A stretch of 64,000 nucleotides of DNA from Symmachiella dynata (GTDB taxonomy: Bacteria; Planctomycetota; Planctomycetia; Planctomycetales; Planctomycetaceae). Position 1 is the stretch's first letter. Each line of letters starts with the position of its first letter. This document shows positions 53,689-63,442 of the stretch, piece after piece. The translations under genes and the position numbers were made by a program. Below the pieces are notes generated by a model. The model was given only the letters and a program-made list of their open reading frames with translations. It was not told the DNA's origin and did not search any database. The stretch is from contig NZ_CP036276.1 of NCBI RefSeq assembly GCF_007747995.1, forward strand, positions 688,001 to 752,000. The letters are read 5' to 3'.

Positions 53689-54367
53689 CTTTGGCCGACG
53701 CGGCTTGTGGCGCCAATTTCGTGGTCGCGGCGACTGGTAAAGCCACACGCGGGAAGTGATAGACCACCATCAGCGCCAATCCCGCCGCAACGAACTCCGC
53801 GACTTCCTCGAAGCTCCGTCCGGCGAACGTGCTGTTCAACCAGGTGCGATCGGAGATCTGCGAAGCGGTCAATGTGGTGATCCATGCTAAGCCAAAAATG
53901 GCCCATGGCTCGGCTCGTTTTAAATCGCGCAGAGTCGGTCCCGCCATCCGCAATACAAATGTCGCAATGATGGCAATGACAGAAATCACAAACGCCCCGA
54001 AAAACAGCTTTTGCCACAGAGGGATCTCAGGCATCAGGTAAAATTTCAAAAGCGTATAGTGTTCGCTGAGAAACTCCAGCCGATGCAAGTCGTGCTCGCG
54101 ACCGGCGTAAATTGCCAAACCACAGGCCAACAAGCCGAGGTTCACCCGATTTTGCGGACAACGAATCGCGAGCGTTGCAGCTGAAAGCGTTGCCACGACT
54201 AGAATCACCAATGTTCCCATCTGCACGAGTCCCTCGTCAGCGATATACGCTTCGCCGACCTCCGGTCCGGAATACGTGAGCGCTAGCAGCATCGCGGCGC
54301 CCATGACAAACCAGATGGTTATCAACTGCAGAATACGGTCGTATTGTTGTTTCTGTGGAGTTTTCAA
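53681..54367 (-). CDS. Multi-pass membrane protein of unknown function
   Basis: 228 residues with about six hydrophobic segments (ILQLITIWFVMGAAMLLAL, TLVILVVATLSAATLAI, FFGAFVISVIAIIATFVL and further). The N-terminus is basic and short. The C-terminal tail is soluble and Ala/Lys-rich. The EFLSEHYTLLKFYLMP loop is not a known motif. It ends 13 bp after the efp stop in convergent orientation. No family was recognised. Confidence 0.75.
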   Translation of the reverse strand: MKTPQKQQYDRILQLITIWFVMGAAMLLALTYSGPEVGEAYIADEGLVQMGTLVILVVATLSAATLAIRCPQNRVNLGLLACGLAIYAGREHDLHRLEFLSEHYTLLKFYLMPEIPLWQKLFFGAFVISVIAIIATFVLRMAGPTLRDLKRAEPWAIFGLAWITTLTASQISDRTWLNSTFAGRSFEEVAEFVAAGLALMVVYHFPRVALPVAATTKLAPQAASAKAA

Positions 54368-54768
54368 CTTCTAGAGTCTCGCAGAATTCTCGGTCAGCGG
54401 ACGGAGTTGGAATTCACCAGCCTGGAGCAGAGGCTCGCGAATAAGGGGCGGGGATCATAATGAGGCGTCCCAACCCCGGCAAGGTGAATTTAACAGGTTC
54501 GCCCCATCTCAAAAGAGGCCGTTATCAGGTTGATTCTGCAGAAACGCACCCGCTCCGTATTCTTCCCAAAAAGTGTAGCGTCGCGGTTGAGTTGTTTCGC
54601 ATTGTCGATTTGGGATAGGATGGCTGTCTTAAAACTCCAAGCCTACGAATTCCACCTGTGGCGCCGTTCGTCGCCACGGATTTACACCAATAAAACACCG
54701 ATCGATCGAGTGTTGCAGCCTCGCTGAGCGACTAACGACGGCTGCCTGACGGGAAAGAGACAGACACC
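54368..54768. other. Intergenic region without recognised gene
   Basis: A short open stretch at 54530-54727 is basic and cysteine-poor and does not look like a protein. The promoter of the transporter gene downstream should be here. No repeats recognised. Confidence 0.45.
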
Positions 54769-56469
54769 ATGCCGACTGAATTAGAAGATGCCCAACAAAG
54801 CCCGGAACGGCAGATGCTCATCGAAGCAGCAGAGAAAGGCAGCGGAGCAAAACTTTGGACCTACCTGCGGCTCTCCGGTCCCGGTTGGTTGCAATCAGCG
54901 ATCACACTCGGCGGCGGTTCGTTGGCGGGTAGTTTGTATCTGGGAGTGCTGGCCGGTTACAGCCTGATGTGGTTGCAAGTCATGGCCATGGTGATGGGCG
55001 TGATTATGCTCAGCGCCATTTCCTACGTGACCCTCTCCACCGGCAAACGGCCATTTCAGGCAATCAACGATCACATCAATCCGGTACTGGGCTGGGGGTG
55101 GGCCATCGCCACGTTGGTGGCAAACATCGTTTGGTGCCTCCCGCAATTCAGCCTCGGCACAGCCGCGGTGACTCAAAACCTGTTACCCAACATGACCTCA
55201 GATACGGACATCGCGATCATCTGCGCCGTGATGTTGACCATCGCCATCATCATTACGTGGTTCTACGATAGCGGAAGTTGGGGCATCCGTCTCTATGAAG
55301 GCATGTTGCGCTTGCTGGTCGGCGCGATCGTGATTTGCTTTTTTGGCGTGGTCATCAAAATCAGCCTCAGCGGCGAAGGTTTGCCGTGGGACGAAATCAT
55401 GGCCGGGTTCGTTCCCAATCTCAATATGTTGAGCCAACCGGCAGCCACGTTCAAAGAAGCTTTGGCCGCCACGGGAGGCTCCTCTGATTTCTGGTCACAA
55501 ATGATTGTGGACATGCAACGCGACGTGATGATCACCGCGGTGGCGACCGCTGTGGGGATCAACATGACGTTTCTGCTGCCGTACTCCATGTTGCGTCGCG
55601 GCTGGGATAAACATTTTCGTGGATTGGCCGTGTTCGACTTATCGACCGGCATGGCGATCCCGTTCATCATGGCCACCGGCTGCGTGGTGATCGCCTCAGC
55701 CAGTCAATTCCATGCCAAGCCGGCAGCGGGGTTACTGGATGATGGATCGGGCGTCACGGCCCCGGCGAAAATGGTGTCCGCCTATCAAGGGATTCTGCAA
55801 TCCCGCGTTAGCAATCAAGCGGGTGCCGACTATGCCAATCTCAGCGACGACGAAAAACAAAAACTGGCCGATGCACTGCCCGAAGGGGACAAACGGATGG
55901 CAGCCATGCTGGTCAAACGCGACGCCTTCAATCTAGCGAATTCACTGGCACCGCTGATCGGTCGTGACTTTGCGAATTATGTCTTCGGGTTCGGCGTACT
56001 GGGCATGGCGCTCTCGACGATCACAATTTTGATGCTGATTTCCGGATTTACATTCTGCGAAATCCTGGGACTTCCCCCCGAGGGGCTGCCGCACCGTTTG
56101 GGGTGCATGGCGCCGGCGATCGGCGTGCTGGGGCCGTTTGTCTGGTCCGGAAAAGCCGCGTTTTGGCTGGCGGTACCCACCAGTGTGTTCGGCATGGTCC
56201 TGCTACCGATTGCCTACGGCACGTTCTTTTTAATGATGAATAGCCGCAGCATCCTGGGCAGTAATCTTCCGCAGGGCGGAAAACGTATCTTTTGGAACGT
56301 CCTGATGCTAATCGCCCTGTCGCTCTCCGCCTTCGGCGCAGGTTGGGCGATTTGGTCCAAGTCACAATGGTACGGCGTCGCCGGGGCGGCCGCATTTTTG
56401 GGGCTGGCACTGATCGTGCATTTCATCCGTCCGCCGAAACCAGGGCCGATTGCGACCGAAACGCCGTAA
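54769..56469 (+). CDS. Nramp-related membrane transporter
   Basis: 566 residues with about 11-12 hydrophobic segments. The sequence GPGWLQSAITLGGGSLAGS at residues 37-55 lies where Nramp proteins carry the metal-binding DPGN sequence, but that quartet is absent here. Later a membrane region near 420-440 (FANYVFGFGVLGMALS, then MLISGFTFCEILGL) follows an extended hydrophilic insert (about 310-385). The general layout matches Nramp/MntH-like (APC superfamily) proteins. Without the DPGN motif it probably carries something other than Mn2+ or Fe2+, so the substrate is left open. Confidence 0.75.
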   Translation: MPTELEDAQQSPERQMLIEAAEKGSGAKLWTYLRLSGPGWLQSAITLGGGSLAGSLYLGVLAGYSLMWLQVMAMVMGVIMLSAISYVTLSTGKRPFQAINDHINPVLGWGWAIATLVANIVWCLPQFSLGTAAVTQNLLPNMTSDTDIAIICAVMLTIAIIITWFYDSGSWGIRLYEGMLRLLVGAIVICFFGVVIKISLSGEGLPWDEIMAGFVPNLNMLSQPAATFKEALAATGGSSDFWSQMIVDMQRDVMITAVATAVGINMTFLLPYSMLRRGWDKHFRGLAVFDLSTGMAIPFIMATGCVVIASASQFHAKPAAGLLDDGSGVTAPAKMVSAYQGILQSRVSNQAGADYANLSDDEKQKLADALPEGDKRMAAMLVKRDAFNLANSLAPLIGRDFANYVFGFGVLGMALSTITILMLISGFTFCEILGLPPEGLPHRLGCMAPAIGVLGPFVWSGKAAFWLAVPTSVFGMVLLPIAYGTFFLMMNSRSILGSNLPQGGKRIFWNVLMLIALSLSAFGAGWAIWSKSQWYGVAGAAAFLGLALIVHFIRPPKPGPIATETP

Positions 56470-56538
56470 GGTGTCGCGAGCATCTCGCAATGGCGCGAGC
56501 AAATCGTTTCGGCCGATCGCTCAGCCCCGTGACTAAGC

Positions 56539-57816
56539 TCAAGAAGGTTGGGCTGCCAAGTCCGCCAACGGATGCGTGCGTGATTCTAAGGGCAGTTGTA
56601 CGCGCTCGCCGTTTTTAACGTGCGAGGCAAACGCCGCATGAATCATCTCCACGATCGCGCGGCCATCTTCGGCGCTGGAGAGTGGTGGGCGGTCTTCCGA
56701 TACAGCGGCCAGAAGATCGCGGGTTGCTAGAATGTGCTTCGAGACCAGTTTCCCAAGATTGTCAATCGGCTCCGGCTTGCCGATGCCGGCGCTGCTGATC
56801 GGGATCCAAGGTCGTGGCTTGTCCGTCGGTAAGAAAGGATTTCCCGGCACCAAGTGCGCCAAAGGTTCAATATCGATGCGGAAATCCATGAACCCTTTGT
56901 TGCCGATCAATTGCACTCCAAAATTGGCTTCCTTGACCCCTTGGTTTTTGATCGAGTCGAAGTACATGGGGATCCCGCTTTCCATTTCGTAACGGGCAAA
57001 CAGACGATCCCCAGCCAACGGGCCTAGCCCTTCACCACCCTCGACAACATCCTCCTTTGTAACCGGCCGCGTCCCATTTAACAGCACAGCCGAACAGGCA
57101 GTCGCGTTTCCGCCGTAATAGTGGGCTAAATCCAACAGATGCGTGCCCAAGACCCAAATGTCCTGCGCGCCACCGCGGTGGTCCTCCTTGCCACGGCAAC
57201 GAATCTCCAGCAAATCGCCGATCACTCCCTCCTTCAGAGCGGCCATCGCCACCGGAACAGCTGGGTGATAGCGATTGCGATGCGCCAGCCCCAAACGCGT
57301 TCCGGACTTTTCGCAGGCCGCCACGATTTCATCCGCCTCCTGCGGGGTACGGCAGAACGGCTTCTCGCAATAAATGCCCTGCGCGCCTGCGTCGATCGCG
57401 GCCAGAATCATGTCGCGATGTTCGTGAAGATGCCGCGGGCTGACTGCGACGATATTGGGCTGCGTCTGTTTGAGCATTTCGCGGTAGTCGGCAAAATCCG
57501 GAACCATGCCGATTTTGCGATTGCAAGCAGCACGGCCTTTGTCGTTGGCATCGGCCAAGCCGACAATCTCGGTTTCCGGCAGGCTTAGCCAGACAGTATC
57601 CAATCCGTGGCCGTAATTCCCCTGGCCGGTATGTCCGATGACGCCCACCCGCCATTTTTTCTCCGGAGCAGCCTGGGCAAAATTCGGAAGCATGGCCGTT
57701 GCCGCTGCTGCCGTGGCGGTGGAAAGGAACAGTCGCCGATCGACTCCAGGATCTTGGGCACAAGCTGCTGTGTGGATATCGTTCGTGTGGTTGCGACGGG
57801 ACTGATCAGGACGCAT
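56539..57816 (-). CDS. Secreted Gfo/Idh/MocA oxidoreductase with Tat-like signal
   Basis: 425 residues. A twin-arginine-like signal DRRLFLSTATAAAATAML is at about 26-43. The Rossmann motif is WRVGVIGHTGQGNYG and the catalytic EKP motif is YCEKPFC. The C-terminal domain (QDIWVLGTHLLDLAHYYGG) carries the conserved His helix. Members oxidise sugars or inositols; NAD(P) is probably bound before Tat export. It is convergent with the transporter gene and 69 bp away. Confidence 0.9.
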   Translation of the reverse strand: MRPDQSRRNHTNDIHTAACAQDPGVDRRLFLSTATAAAATAMLPNFAQAAPEKKWRVGVIGHTGQGNYGHGLDTVWLSLPETEIVGLADANDKGRAACNRKIGMVPDFADYREMLKQTQPNIVAVSPRHLHEHRDMILAAIDAGAQGIYCEKPFCRTPQEADEIVAACEKSGTRLGLAHRNRYHPAVPVAMAALKEGVIGDLLEIRCRGKEDHRGGAQDIWVLGTHLLDLAHYYGGNATACSAVLLNGTRPVTKEDVVEGGEGLGPLAGDRLFARYEMESGIPMYFDSIKNQGVKEANFGVQLIGNKGFMDFRIDIEPLAHLVPGNPFLPTDKPRPWIPISSAGIGKPEPIDNLGKLVSKHILATRDLLAAVSEDRPPLSSAEDGRAIVEMIHAAFASHVKNGERVQLPLESRTHPLADLAAQPS

Positions 57817-58015
57817 GAGTCACTCTCCGGATGAACGTTCGAGACGGTGCTATACCGCCGTGAAGTAAGACAACAAGGAATACGCCCCCCCAACGGTCCC
57901 TGTTATGGGTTACGCATTGCGTCATGAAATCGTTGAGGTCAATTTCCATTAGCCATCTTTTTGCTGCAGAAAACAAGCGTCGTCGCAATTTTTTCCGGAG
58001 CAATTCACGCAACAA

Positions 58016-58047
58016 GCCGACGGAAATTCACTACGATTTCCGCCGGC
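58016..58047 (-). terminator. Hairpin downstream of the VCBS-repeat gene
   Basis: GCCGACGGAAAT pairs with ATTTCCGCCGGC with one mismatch (arms 58016-58027 and 58036-58047). It begins 32 bases past the stop of the minus-strand gene, a position suited to a terminator, but only TTGTT follows on that strand, so the U-tract is weak. Confidence 0.5.
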
Positions 58048-58079
58048 TTGGGAAAATGCCAAAAACCTATTTTCGCGGC

Positions 58080-60140
58080 TTATTCTTTGTGGCCAATGAC
58101 CGTCAACGATTCGCGGGGGAAGTAGCGGATCGAACCTTGCTCTTCACCGCACAGCAAATCGATCTTGCCGCGGCCGACATCGATCGGGACCGGGGAGCAG
58201 GAGTGAATCCCCAGCTTGATCCGTTCGCCGTCAAAGGCCAACTGTTGGATGTACTCGAATTTCGGGTGAGCATTATCTCCGACGTTGCGGAGGAACAAAA
58301 TCGAAGCAGCACGCTCGTCGCCGTAATCGCTGGGCAAGTGGAACGACTTCGATGCCGGAAACGACAGTCCGCGTGACGTTCCAAGCAACAGATCGACGTC
58401 GCCATCGCCGTCCCAGTCATGGGCTACGAGTTTAGCGCGTCCGGTTTGACCAGCGGCTTCGTCGACGTTGGCGGGGATCGGCGAACCATCTTCAAAGGTC
58501 AATAACTCACCGCGATCAACGTTTTGATCGTCGACGCGCCAGAATTGACGGAGCAGGTTTTTCTCATCCAACGCAATCAAGCAGAGCGGACCATCGTTTC
58601 CCCAGTCCGTGACTGCCGGTTGGTTGCGCCAAGCCAAGTGAAGCTGAATACCGTCGCCATACATCGTCTTGGGGGCGGAAAAGACCGGAGCGTCACCGGA
58701 CTTCGACTCCTCCTGCAGCAGCAACTTGTAGTCGCCCAGAGAACTATTGAGGATCACATCCTGTCGGCCATCGCCATTCCAGTCGCACACTGTGGGACAG
58801 GTATAACCCCACATCGCTTCGCCGGGACCTTGAATGGAACCGCGGTAACCAGGTTTGATATCCAACGGTTTTCCACCGACCATCACGGCCACAGGATTAT
58901 CGAATTCCGCGCGCTGTTTGGTGCCGATGTTTTTCACGAACAGCAATTTCCCGGCATCATTTCCGGCCATAAGGTCCACGAGTCCATCGCCATCCATGTC
59001 TCCCGGACTGATGACCGGCAGTTGGCCCAATGCCAGCCGCAAACCTTCAGCTTTCACAGGCTGCGCTGCGCCATAAATCGGCGAACCGTTTTCGGCGAAC
59101 TGACCCGTATGCGGATAAAACCAAACCAGACCGGTGTCGGTGACAATCAGATTCGACAGCCCCGTCTCAGGATCGGGAATCGCTTTCACAGCGGCGTTGA
59201 TGACCGAATGCCGCAGGGCGACGTGGTCTTCGTTATTGACGTACTGTTTGGGGCCCAGTTCGCCAGTTGTGGGGTCGATGGGAAAAAATCGTAACACGCT
59301 TTGCTTTTCGGTCGTCACAACACCCGGAGCCCGTTCCTCACCAAGATTGAGGACGTCCATTCCATTCACGCTGAACAGGAACTCACCGGGACCTTCTCCG
59401 CTACGATGCACGGTCTCTGTCTTTTTCAAGCGGAGCGAATCAAATCGGGCGTGGTACATCATACGGCGAGGGATTTTTCCCCGCCAAAACCCGGCGCCGT
59501 CATAGGGGATGTACGCCGGGGAATGATGATGCGGTCCCGCTGGGCGGTAGGGGACGCCATCCGGAATCGAAAAATAAACGTCCAGCTTGCCATTGTCGTT
59601 GATCCGTGCAGCCATGCCGCCACCCACGCCACTGGGAACATTCAATTGTTTCGATTCGGCATAAGGTTGGAACTCTTTTTTGTTGCGGTCGAATTTGGAG
59701 ACGCGGATTTTACGACGGTGCCCATTCACGCAATAGATCTCGTTGTCCGGACCGGTGAGGATCGCTCCCCCCATCGGTGCGTCATGGTTTTCCTTGATCT
59801 TCACCACTTTTCCATAATAGGGCGTCCCGTCTTCATCAAATCCTCGAATTGGAAAAATGCGATCGGGGTAGAGAAACAGGTCATAGGGGCCGTTGCCAAA
59901 CACATCGGCCGTCCCGATGACACGTCCCATGATGACCGATTCGAATTCTTCGGTATTCCCGATTTGCGTCAGTTTTCGTTGGGGGGAGACGGGAATTGAA
60001 GCGCCGGGGGTGAAGACCTGACTCTCGCCGCTTGCGTTTGATTTCGCCGTTGCACGCGGTTTGGTTTTGTCAGCCCCGCTGGCGGGGAGGAGGATGAAAC
60101 TCAATAGAATCAGTGGTATGGAAATAGAGAGCTGTTTCAT
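58080..60140 (-). CDS. Secreted VCBS/FG-GAP repeat protein
   Basis: 686 residues from the ATG at 60140; AAGGA is seven bases before it. Signal peptide: SISIPLILLSFILLPASG. Three Asp-rich calcium-binding motifs DMDGDGLVDLM, DWNGDGRQDVI and DWDGDGDVDLLL are typical of FG-GAP/VCBS propellers. The N-terminal half has beta-propeller sequences (NGHRRKIRVSKF, YHARFDSLRL). Likely a propeller that binds carbohydrate or acts as a structural secreted protein. No enzyme residues assigned. Confidence 0.85.
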   Translation of the reverse strand: MKQLSISIPLILLSFILLPASGADKTKPRATAKSNASGESQVFTPGASIPVSPQRKLTQIGNTEEFESVIMGRVIGTADVFGNGPYDLFLYPDRIFPIRGFDEDGTPYYGKVVKIKENHDAPMGGAILTGPDNEIYCVNGHRRKIRVSKFDRNKKEFQPYAESKQLNVPSGVGGGMAARINDNGKLDVYFSIPDGVPYRPAGPHHHSPAYIPYDGAGFWRGKIPRRMMYHARFDSLRLKKTETVHRSGEGPGEFLFSVNGMDVLNLGEERAPGVVTTEKQSVLRFFPIDPTTGELGPKQYVNNEDHVALRHSVINAAVKAIPDPETGLSNLIVTDTGLVWFYPHTGQFAENGSPIYGAAQPVKAEGLRLALGQLPVISPGDMDGDGLVDLMAGNDAGKLLFVKNIGTKQRAEFDNPVAVMVGGKPLDIKPGYRGSIQGPGEAMWGYTCPTVCDWNGDGRQDVILNSSLGDYKLLLQEESKSGDAPVFSAPKTMYGDGIQLHLAWRNQPAVTDWGNDGPLCLIALDEKNLLRQFWRVDDQNVDRGELLTFEDGSPIPANVDEAAGQTGRAKLVAHDWDGDGDVDLLLGTSRGLSFPASKSFHLPSDYGDERAASILFLRNVGDNAHPKFEYIQQLAFDGERIKLGIHSCSPVPIDVGRGKIDLLCGEEQGSIRYFPRESLTVIGHKE

Positions 60141-60652
60141 TGGGTGGTCCTTATTCACTGCAAGATGAACGTGGGAGCGGCTCATTTAAAGAATTGAGCC
60201 CATGAAAACAAATACGAAGCAGATTCGTGCTGAAAGGTGAGATATCGCCCTGCTGTTTTGGCGAAAACTGCGAATTCCGCGACCCGCCTCAACGGCCGAT
60301 CAGCAAGGTGGATTGCGTCAATCGTCGTGCAGGAAAGCATGAAAACCAACGCAATGTTGAAAGGCTGTGGGCGAGATGAACCACAAAACGGACTTCCCGT
60401 TCGTTCTCAAGCTACTGGTGATTTGCCGCTATTTCTATGGGAATTAAGAAAAAATTAAGGAAAATTCGGATAAAACTAAGAAAATCTTGTATTTCTTTTG
60501 CGGAAACGTTTATAAGTGTGGATGTTGTTTCAAATATTGCTGGGCATCTCCTGGCTGCGACACTTCCATCTTTCACCGTCGCTCAATCGTCGAAACATCG
60601 ACAAGTCATGACGCTCAGCTCTACATCACCATTCTTACGGGAGGCACTTCAC
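60141..60652. other. Long intergenic region with candidate promoter
   Basis: Divergent genes share this A+T-rich region. A candidate promoter and operator are at 60487-60516. The frame to 60437 upstream of the DUF1559 gene has no start with a ribosome site. Confidence 0.5.
60487..60516 (+). promoter_or_regulatory. Candidate promoter with palindrome operator
   Basis: TTGTAT at 60487-60492 and TATAAG at 60511-60516 are separated by 18 bases, a good sigma-70 spacing. The perfect 8-bp palindrome AAACGTTT at 60504-60511 overlaps the spacer and -10 box. LacI-family operators are often palindromes with a central CG, and a LacI-type regulator gene lies downstream at 62232. The link is inference. Confidence 0.4.
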
Positions 60653-61666
60653 ATGCAGACAAGAAACAGTCGGCGCGGATTCACTTTGATCGAGCTATTG
60701 GTGGTCATCGCCATCATTGCCATCTTAATTGCGTTGCTACTACCAGCTGTGCAACAAGCACGCGAAGCCGCCCGTAGAACCCAGTGCCGGAACAATCTCA
60801 AGCAAGTTGGCCTGGCGCTGCACAATTACCATGACTTATTCAGTTGTTTTCCCCCAGGATATCTTGGCGATCCTCCCAATGAATCAGCGACTGGTTGCAG
60901 CACGATCAATACGAACGCAGTCTCCGGAAACTATGCGAGAAAAGGCTGGGGTTGGGCTGTCATGATCATGCCCCACTTGGACCTGGGGAATTTGTACAAA
61001 GAACTCGATCCCGGCAATAACATCGTTGTCTGCGCTTCGGCGACGGGAGCCCAGGCAGCGGCTGGCAATGCCGCTCTTCAACGAACGGTCATCCCCGCTT
61101 TTATTTGTCCGTCAGCTGTTGATCCGGACCTGAATCCGTCACGTTGGGAACGCCCGCCCGCGACCCCAGGTGCGCACGGGAAATCAAACTACGCAGCTGT
61201 TGCGGGAATTTCCTGGACTGGCTCCGGCATCCATCCGGTGACCGGAAGACAAGTCGAGGCCATGTTCGTGGATGGTACTCAAGTTGGTCCTGTGCGGATG
61301 AAGCATATGACAGACGGTTCGAGCAATGTGTTCGCAATCGGCGAAAAAATCCGCATCGATGTCGACGACGATAAGACGCGGGCAGCGGGTGCCTTGTTCG
61401 AAAAATACGGAGCCTATTGGGTAGGAATCGCCCCCGACACACGATCTGCATCGTGCGCAATGCGACTGGAACCGGCGCCTTCGTCATTTGGAGTCAATGG
61501 TACGTCAGTGAATGCGTTTGCTAGCCAGCACACGGGTGGCTGCTTTTTCTTATTGGCTGACGGCCATGTCTTGTTCATCAGCGAAAATGCGGATCAAGAC
61601 ATGATCTCCAATATTGGTCTAAGAAACGATGGTGAAGTCATCGACGGCACTATTATTTCTAACTGA
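60653..61666 (+). CDS. DUF1559 prepilin-type pseudopilin-like protein
   Basis: 337 residues from the ATG at 60653 with GGGAGG eight bases upstream; the frame to 60437 is ignored. The N-terminus has the type IV prepilin cleavage motif [18 protein letters not shown] (about 8-25), then [14 protein letters not shown], and [17 protein letters not shown]. This is the planctomycete DUF1559 family with an H-x-D end ([15 protein letters not shown]). Cleavage would occur after Gly10. Likely assembled into a surface pilus-like structure or anchored by the hydrophobic N-terminus. Its lipoprotein partner follows at 61743. Confidence 0.93.
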   Translation: MQTRNSRRGFTLIELLVVIAIIAILIALLLPAVQQAREAARRTQCRNNLKQVGLALHNYHDLFSCFPPGYLGDPPNESATGCSTINTNAVSGNYARKGWGWAVMIMPHLDLGNLYKELDPGNNIVVCASATGAQAAAGNAALQRTVIPAFICPSAVDPDLNPSRWERPPATPGAHGKSNYAAVAGISWTGSGIHPVTGRQVEAMFVDGTQVGPVRMKHMTDGSSNVFAIGEKIRIDVDDDKTRAAGALFEKYGAYWVGIAPDTRSASCAMRLEPAPSSFGVNGTSVNAFASQHTGGCFFLLADGHVLFISENADQDMISNIGLRNDGEVIDGTIISN

Positions 61667-61742
61667 TTTGTATCGGCCTGTATTGGCGTAATCAATCAAG
61701 TCTGTTTACGTCTCGCCCGCCAAAGGAGCTTTGGAGAATTCA

Positions 61743-62153
61743 ATGTTCAGCGGTTTGAATCGATTGTTGTTGTCTTGCATTGCCATGATTCTGGTATCTG
61801 GTTGCGGTTCAAGTGATCAACCCGAGTTAGGTCAGGTCGATGGAACCATAACAATGGATAACGCGCCTTTGGCGGGTGTTGAGGTCTTGTTCGGTCCGAA
61901 GGGCGCCCGCTCTTCGGCCGGATACACAGACCAAGAAGGCCATTACACTTTGTACTATCTTGCCGGAGTGGAAGGGGCTGTGCTCGGTGAGCACAGAGTT
62001 GAGGTGCGGACTCCCATTGAGGACGAATCTGATCCCGAAACCGAAGCAAACTTCGTTGAAAATATCCCCCCGAAATACAATTCCCAATCGGAATTAACGG
62101 CTGTTGTAGAAGCCGGGGATAATACGTTTGACTTTAATTTGGAATCCCAATGA
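61743..62153 (+). CDS. Small carboxypeptidase-regulatory-like lipoprotein
   Basis: 136 residues from the ATG at 61743; TTTGGAG lies six bases before it. The lipobox is LVSGC (Cys near 21). QVDGTITMDNAPLAGVEVLF is the carboxypeptidase-regulatory/transthyretin-like strand pattern, and the end TAVVEAGDNTFDFNL matches the C-terminal strand of such planctomycete lipoproteins. It lies 76 bp downstream of the DUF1559 gene, so the two probably form a unit. Confidence 0.85.
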   Translation: MFSGLNRLLLSCIAMILVSGCGSSDQPELGQVDGTITMDNAPLAGVEVLFGPKGARSSAGYTDQEGHYTLYYLAGVEGAVLGEHRVEVRTPIEDESDPETEANFVENIPPKYNSQSELTAVVEAGDNTFDFNLESQ

Positions 62154-62231
62154 CAATCCTTGGATTGTCCTGTCTGAAGTTGCACTCGTTGCTCGTATGG
62201 TGCTGCACTGAATTACTAGAGGAACGAATTC

Positions 62232-63323
62232 GTGAAAGAAACTGTCACGATTAGGACCGTCGCGGAAGCAGCGAATTGTGCCGTCAGTACTGTCAGCCGT
62301 GCCTTGCGCGATGACCCAGCGATTAGCGAAGCGTCCAAACAACGCATTCGTGAAGCGGCCGAAGCGCTGAATTACCGTCGTTTGCGGCGCCCCAGCGTTA
62401 AAGATTCGACCAATGGCAATGGCCATAGCCGCAACACGTTAGCCGACAAACGGCTCATCGTTGTTACCATGGGCTTGGACAGATCGCTGACGTCACTACC
62501 AGTTGTGAACGCCACTCTGTGCGGCCTGGAAGATGCGCTGTCCGGTTTTGGCCTGCGACTGCAAATGACGCATGTCCCCGACCTGGAAGAAATCCCCGAC
62601 CATTTAGATTCCAACGAACTCGATGGAGTTTTTCTCATCGGTCCGTTGCAAGGTCGCATGTTGGCCGATTCCAATTGTCGGTTATTGCGAGAATTTCGGG
62701 AATTGCCCACCGTCTGGTTGCACGGACGCCCCGATGGATGTGACTGGGGTGACAGCGTTGGTGCTGACGACGTGTTGGTCGGAAAAATGGCTGCGGATTT
62801 CCTGGCCGATCATGGCCATCAATGTGTGGCCTTTGTGAGTCCCAAGCCGTACCAATTGCTGATGCTCAACCGGGAAACCGGATTTCTTGCGCAGGCTCAT
62901 CGCCGCGGCTTACATGTCCAACGGTTTGTGGAACCGCCCACCGGCGGCTGGACGATGCCGATCAAACCGCCGCTCACGATCGAAACCGTGCAACACTTGG
63001 TCGATGCAGTGCTCGCTACCAATCCGCGGCCCACAGCCGTGTTCGCAGCCTGCGATGGTGTCGCCACAGGAATCTACGGTGCCCTCACAGCACGCGGCAT
63101 TCAAGTCGGCAGTGAGATGAGCATCATCGCCGGCAACAACGATTGGGCGTTGATTTCGGGACTCCATCCAGCACTCACTACGTTCGATATTCAGGCGCAC
63201 GAAATCGGACAATTGGCTGTACGGCAAATGGAATCGCTGCTGCGTACGAAAGAGCAACTGCCCAATGCCTGTCTTTCCATCGAGCCGCGCTTCGTGCGGG
63301 GCGAGTCGGTCGGTCATCTTTGA
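62232..63323 (+). CDS. LacI-family transcriptional regulator
   Basis: 363 residues from a GTG at 62232, with AGAGGA upstream. The HTH starts VTIRTVAEAANCAVSTVSRAL (residues 5-25) and the hinge follows near 50. The effector-binding domain contains MAADFLADHGHQCVAFV and TAVFAACDGVATGI. Such repressors bind sugar or sugar-phosphate inducers. It lies 79 bp after the lipoprotein gene and 119 bp before the ROK kinase, and the palindrome ACGAATTCGT (62224-62233) overlaps its own start, a possible autoregulatory site (inference). Confidence 0.92.
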   Translation: MKETVTIRTVAEAANCAVSTVSRALRDDPAISEASKQRIREAAEALNYRRLRRPSVKDSTNGNGHSRNTLADKRLIVVTMGLDRSLTSLPVVNATLCGLEDALSGFGLRLQMTHVPDLEEIPDHLDSNELDGVFLIGPLQGRMLADSNCRLLREFRELPTVWLHGRPDGCDWGDSVGADDVLVGKMAADFLADHGHQCVAFVSPKPYQLLMLNRETGFLAQAHRRGLHVQRFVEPPTGGWTMPIKPPLTIETVQHLVDAVLATNPRPTAVFAACDGVATGIYGALTARGIQVGSEMSIIAGNNDWALISGLHPALTTFDIQAHEIGQLAVRQMESLLRTKEQLPNACLSIEPRFVRGESVGHL

Positions 63324-63442
63324 AAGCTCCCACGCATGCGGGGATCTTCGCTGACGTTCGACTTCGTCACCGTGGTGATTGGGCAAAAAGAATGGGCTGC
63401 GGTACTTGACGCGAACGTTCCCATTCGCCCAAACTAAAGACC

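Noticed and set aside
54530-54727. A 65-codon frame upstream of the transporter gene
   Set aside because: Basic and without signal, membrane or domain pattern; no ribosome site stands out.
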